From NCBI RefSeq assembly GCF_002947535.1, contig NZ_PUAP01000030.1, positions 62,001 through 126,000 on the forward strand: 64,000 bases of DNA. Direction: 5' to 3'. A program made the translations under genes and the position numbers. Under the pieces are notes generated by a model. It did no database searches and had not been told where the DNA came from. It saw nothing but the letters and a program-made list of their open reading frames with translations. Shown here piece by piece: positions 60,971 through 64,000 of this stretch. Each line of letters opens with the position of its first letter. The first letter of the stretch is position 1. Origin of the DNA: Enterococcus mundtii (GTDB lineage Bacteria > Bacillota > Bacilli > Lactobacillales > Enterococcaceae).

Positions 60971-61142
60971 AAAAAAAGACAATCACCGCTGGTACGGTCA
61001 TTGTCTTTTACCAACAAAAAACCGCATAGAGCCATCTATGCGGTCGTCAAATTCTTGTCCAGCATAGATACAAACTTTAGAATCGTACATTGTTGTACTC
61101 TAAAAAGTTGTATCTACGAAAAAGTTCGCCCTTGATACAACT
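60971..61142 (-). ncRNA. Structured leader with two terminators before trpX-type gene
   Basis: In transcript order: stem AGTTGTATC/GATACAACT (61142-61106); stem-loop around GTACA-ACAA-TGTAC (61107-61075); CATAGAT (61069-61063 region) which can pair with 61040-61034; terminator 1, CCGCATAGA/TCTATGCGG with six T (61044-61016); terminator 2, AAAGACAATGACCG/CGGTGATTGTCTTT with seven T (61008-60971). The 61040-61034 strand is shared by terminator 1 and the alternative helix, so they compete. It follows directly on the Trp-codon peptide. Confidence 0.72.
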
Positions 61143-61204
61143 TATCTACGCCAGTTACGCCAATTATTTTTATGTTCTGATAAAAATTGAATTGATAAGT
61201 TCAT
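61142..61204 (-). CDS. Trp-codon leader peptide
   Basis: 20 codons from ATG 61204, preceded by AAAGGA with nine-base spacing, ending NNWRNWRR and TAA (61144-61142). Two tandemly placed Trp codons (positions 15 and 18) lie just before the stop, and the stop codon overlaps the first leader hairpin. Lying ahead of a tryptophan-type transporter and two terminators, it fits a ribosome-mediated attenuation peptide. Too short for family recognition; assignment rests on position and codon content. Confidence 0.68.
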   Translation of the reverse strand: MNLSIQFLSEHKNNWRNWRR

Positions 61205-61321
61205 CTTGGACCATCCTTTCCTTTAAGTGTTATCCTAAGTCTAATCGAATTTTATTTATCCGTCAACTAATTTTTTATTTTTTTGGTTTTTTGTTATTTT
61301 TCACTAAGTATTTCACTACAC

Positions 61322-61948
61322 TTACTCTAAGGTGCTCTCTGTTGTTTCTTCCGATTGTTCGCCGTTTGCTAATTCTTTTTCAAGTTGTTTGATGTTGATC
61401 AACGGTAATCGATTCAGTGCAGGAACTAGAGTTCTTTCAAGCTCTTCTTTATTTTCATCAGAGAGGACTAAGCGATTTCTTTCTTCTCCGCCATCAAAGA
61501 AAATAATAGTGACTTTGTCTTTTTCGATCCCATAACGTTGTTCTAATTCTGGGGTATCATAAACGAGCGGATAGAAGAAAATCGTCCGGTTCAACTCACT
61601 GCTTTGTTGCGGGTCTTCAAATATATCCACCACTTGCTTGTAAAGCTCACCCTTCGGCAGACTAAACATGACAGAGATGGCTCGACTATCAGTGATCTCT
61701 TGATGCGCGGAAGAAAATGGCAAAGGCTGTAGCTTTTCGGAATGGATCGAGGAATAGATCAATGTATCCACCTGTGCTTCTTTGATTTTACTTGGCAAAA
61801 AAAACATTGCAGCCGTCAACAAAAATGAACAGCTCAGAAGAAGACCGATCCGTCTGAAATATTTTTGAGGATGTTGTTCAAAATCCTCTGATAAATTCGT
61901 GTAGCTTAGTATGATTTTATCCTTTATCTCTACCATCAATCGCTGCAT
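61322..61948 (-). CDS. Membrane-anchored protein, unknown
   Basis: 208 residues from ATG 61948; the GTG five codons earlier lies within the GGTGGGGG site. A cytoplasmic N-terminus (~1-32) and one membrane segment (~33-51, GLLLSCSFLLTAAMFFL) lead to an extracytoplasmic domain of ~155 residues with FSLPKGELYKQVVDIF, YYPLVYDT-like IFFYPLVYDTPELEQRYGI and VTIIFFDGGEERNRL, which looks thioredoxin-like but lacks a C-x-x-C. The tail is acidic (GEQSEETTESTLE). Not recognised. Confidence 0.65.
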   Translation of the reverse strand: MQRLMVEIKDKIILSYTNLSEDFEQHPQKYFRRIGLLLSCSFLLTAAMFFLPSKIKEAQVDTLIYSSIHSEKLQPLPFSSAHQEITDSRAISVMFSLPKGELYKQVVDIFEDPQQSSELNRTIFFYPLVYDTPELEQRYGIEKDKVTIIFFDGGEERNRLVLSDENKEELERTLVPALNRLPLINIKQLEKELANGEQSEETTESTLE

Positions 61949-62076
61949 CTTCTTTTCCCCCACCTGTTCTTTCTTTAATTATACCTAAAATCAAGCGAAA
62001 GAACGAAATAAAACACTAGTTTTTCATGTAAATTCTTTCTTTAATCTCTCTTTTACAGAAGAAATCATCCGGTCCA

Positions 62077-62106
62077 TTGGTCTTTCCTCTCTTTTTTCGT
62101 TATAAT
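62077..62106 (+). promoter_or_regulatory. Promoter of rqcH
   Basis: TTGGTC (62077-62082), 18 bases, TATAAT (62101-62106), about 35 bp before the start codon. Confidence 0.65.
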
Positions 62107-62140
62107 AAGTGTACTTATGAATAGAAATGAGGAATGAATC

Positions 62141-63841
62141 ATGTCCTTTGATGGTGTATTTACCCATGCAATGATCCATGAATTGCGCGAAACACTATTA
62201 TCTGGTCGGGTCTCAAAGATCCACCAACCGTATGAAAATGAAATCATTTTGGTGATTCGTTCTCGTGGAAAGAACCACCGATTGTTGTTATCTGCTCATC
62301 CAAGCTATGCCCGTGTCCAGATCACAGAGATCGATTATCAAAATCCAGAAAATCCGCCGAACTTCGTGATGATGTTGCGTAAACATTTAGATGGTGCGAT
62401 TTTAGAAAATATCAAGCAAATCAAAAATGACCGAGTGATCCACTTCCATTTTTCAAAACGAGATGAACTAGGCGACTTACAAAATATTGTTTTGATCGTT
62501 GAATTGATGGGACGACACAGTACCATCGTTTTAGTGAACCAACAAACACAAAAGATCCTAGACGCGATCAAGCATATCGGCAGCTCACAAAACACGTATC
62601 GTTCGTTACTCCCTGGTGTCGAATATGTCGCACCACCTGAACAAGCGGTACTTGATCCTTTTGAAGCAACAAAAGAACAAGTATTTGAACGCTTATCAAA
62701 AATCGAGCCAAATGCAAAAGCACTGCAACAAGCATTTCAAGGATTGGGCCATGACACTGCATTAGAATTGATCGAACGGATCAATCAACGTCCGAATGAA
62801 AAAATGGCTGTTTGGGAAGAATTCTTTACTGCGATCGATCAACCTACACCCACACACTATGAAGTGGGTACAAAAGAATACTTTACGCCGATTGCTTATC
62901 AAGAATTAGCGAAACAAGCCGATTCAGTGCAAGAATACGAAACATTAAGCGCGTTGTTAGATGCGTTTTACCAAGAAAAAGCGGAAAAAGACCGAGCGAA
63001 ACAACAAGGCGGCGAACTGATCCGTAAAATCGAAAATGAACTGAAACGTAATCGCAATAAATTGAAAAAGCGCGAACAGACCTTGCTTGATTCTGAAAAT
63101 GCGGAGGAATTTCGTCGTGATGGCGAACTATTGACAACTTTTATGACTCAAGTTCCTCGTGGCGCGACTGAAGTGACATTGGCGAACTATTATGAAGAGA
63201 ACCAACCAATCCGGATTGCTCTTGATCCCGCCTTAACACCTAATCAGAATGCGCAAAAGTACTTCCATCGCTACCAGAAACTTAAAAATGCGGTCAAATT
63301 GATCGGCAAACAAATCGAAGAAGCGAAAAGCGAGATCCAATATCTTGAATCTGTCCTTTCACAATTAGAGATTGCTGGACCAATGGATATTGAAGTGATC
63401 AAAGAAGAGCTATTAGCAGAAGGCTACTTGAAAAAGAAAACAAGTAAAAAACAAAAGAAAGCAAAACCTTCACAACCTGATCGCTACTTCTCTTCTGACG
63501 GCACCGAGATCTTAGTTGGTAAAAACAATCTGCAAAACGATCAATTAACCATGAAGACTGCAAGAAAAACAGATCACTGGTTGCACGCGCAAAACATTCC
63601 AGGGTCTCACGTGATCATCAAGAGTGATCAACCTTCTGATGTAACCATTACGGAAGCTGCGGAACTAGCTGCGTATTACTCAAAATATCGCCACTCTGCA
63701 CAGGTGCCTGTGGATCTAGTGCAAGTCAAACATATCCGCAAACCGAATGGCGCAAAACCTGGATATGTGATTTACGAAAACCAAAAAACGATCATCGTTA
63801 CACCCGAAGAAGAAAAAATCCAAGCAATGAAAAAAGGATGA
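62141..63841 (+). CDS. rqcH: NFACT protein RqcH (Rqc2/FbpA family)
   Basis: 566 residues. NFACT-N domain (~1-150) with MSFDGVFTHAMIHELRETL, GRVSKIHQPYENEI, NPPNFVMMLRKHL and VELMGRHSTIVL; helix-hairpin-helix (~170-220); long coiled coil (~260-420, ENELKRNRNKLKKREQ); NFACT-R/DUF814 domain (~445-550) with GKNNLQNDQLT, DHWLHAQNIPGSHV and KPGYVIYENQKTI. RqcH binds stalled 50S subunits and adds alanine tails. The older name fibronectin-binding protein A refers to the same family. Complete and intact. Confidence 0.95.
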   Translation: MSFDGVFTHAMIHELRETLLSGRVSKIHQPYENEIILVIRSRGKNHRLLLSAHPSYARVQITEIDYQNPENPPNFVMMLRKHLDGAILENIKQIKNDRVIHFHFSKRDELGDLQNIVLIVELMGRHSTIVLVNQQTQKILDAIKHIGSSQNTYRSLLPGVEYVAPPEQAVLDPFEATKEQVFERLSKIEPNAKALQQAFQGLGHDTALELIERINQRPNEKMAVWEEFFTAIDQPTPTHYEVGTKEYFTPIAYQELAKQADSVQEYETLSALLDAFYQEKAEKDRAKQQGGELIRKIENELKRNRNKLKKREQTLLDSENAEEFRRDGELLTTFMTQVPRGATEVTLANYYEENQPIRIALDPALTPNQNAQKYFHRYQKLKNAVKLIGKQIEEAKSEIQYLESVLSQLEIAGPMDIEVIKEELLAEGYLKKKTSKKQKKAKPSQPDRYFSSDGTEILVGKNNLQNDQLTMKTARKTDHWLHAQNIPGSHVIIKSDQPSDVTITEAAELAAYYSKYRHSAQVPVDLVQVKHIRKPNGAKPGYVIYENQKTIIVTPEEEKIQAMKKG

Positions 63842-63852
63842 TTTTTGCTGAA

Positions 63853-63900
63853 AAAAACCGACCGTCAAGAAGTTATTACTTCTGACGATCGGTTTCTTTT
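63853..63900 (+). terminator. Terminator of rqcH
   Basis: AAACCGACCGTCAAGAAGT pairs with ACTTCTGACGATCGGTTT (one bulge, one mismatch), followed by TCTTTT. Confidence 0.9.
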
Positions 63901-63923
63901 ATGTTTCATAAAACTATGTTCAA

Positions 63924-64000
63924 TTAAAATTGGTAGCCTGTCGCAATGATTTCTTTTGTTCCAGTTGTACGGTCAAAGGCTTCTAAAACAAATCCAGAAC
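63924..64000 (-). CDS. C-terminal end of an unidentified gene
   Basis: The minus-strand frame enters from the right edge and stops at TAA (63926-63924). Some 25 residues are visible, ending EAFDRTTGTKEIIATGYQF. The length does not allow identification. It converges on rqcH across the terminator. Confidence 0.55.
   Translation of the reverse strand, partial: SGFVLEAFDRTTGTKEIIATGYQF

Noticed and set aside
61003-61095. 30-codon ORF beginning MYDSKV across the transporter leader terminators
   Set aside because: No ribosome binding site and it runs through two terminators; it looks like chance within structured RNA.

Overview
The window looks like chromosome of a low-GC lactic acid bacterium, most probably an Enterococcus. 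The signs are consensus AGGAGG ribosome binding sites, a CiaRH-like two-component system, an HrtBA/FhtR-like heme-efflux set, a tryptophan-type ABC transporter, RqcH, an LCP protein, topoisomerase III and AT-rich intergenic DNA with many intrinsic terminators. I see no rRNA, tRNA, CRISPR array or insertion sequence. The genes at both ends (a VWA protein on the left, an unidentified minus-strand gene on the right) are cut by the window.

Layout. 1-6.2 kb: VWA protein, GH13 alpha-glucosidase with an operator-like palindrome, a minus-strand vitamin cluster (ThiD/PdxK-type kinase, ECF S component, UPF0340 protein) and an ANL-superfamily enzyme. 6.7-16.1 kb: one gene for a 3126-residue toxin-like protein with about eight copies of a ~150-residue helical repeat, a hydrophobic region and a C-terminal HExxH metalloprotease signature. 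16.3-23 kb: a degenerate tyrosine recombinase, a CiaRH-like pair, and a divergent VTC / DUF4956 / beta-helix lipoprotein operon; the intergenic region carries two back-to-back CiaR-type boxes. 23.2-36.3 kb: HrtBA-like exporter with TetR regulator, a histidine phosphatase behind a MerR-type promoter, an RpiR regulator with a divergent oxidoreductase, and a galactoside cluster (LacI, lone PTS IIC, DUF3284-like protein, GH36, GH42). 36.3-46.2 kb: small acidic or membrane proteins, L-lactate dehydrogenase, a P-type cation ATPase with an attenuator-like leader, a GNAT enzyme and topoisomerase III.

46.6-55.9 kb is the most unusual region. A secreted protein whose C-terminus resembles the bacterial RNase A-like toxin domain is followed by ten intact paralogous ~184-207-residue proteins, plus two fragments. 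They fall into three subfamilies (A, B, C) arranged as repeated B-then-A bicistrons and a C-A-C block. A ~400-bp direct repeat containing a hairpin, a short ORF and the start of a C gene brackets the array; its distal copy ends in a truncated C gene. I infer an expanded immunity repertoire built by duplication, next to a polymorphic toxin. No function of these proteins is visible directly.

55.9-64 kb returns to housekeeping genes: LCP protein, shikimate dehydrogenase (with a hairpin in its leader), a three-gene TrpXYZ-type ABC transporter, an unknown membrane protein and RqcH. Upstream of the transporter is a 20-codon leader peptide with two Trp codons, followed by competing hairpins and two terminators, which looks like leader-peptide attenuation. 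Several gene starts were moved from the longest ORF to the codon with a proper ribosome binding site; this is stated in each entry.
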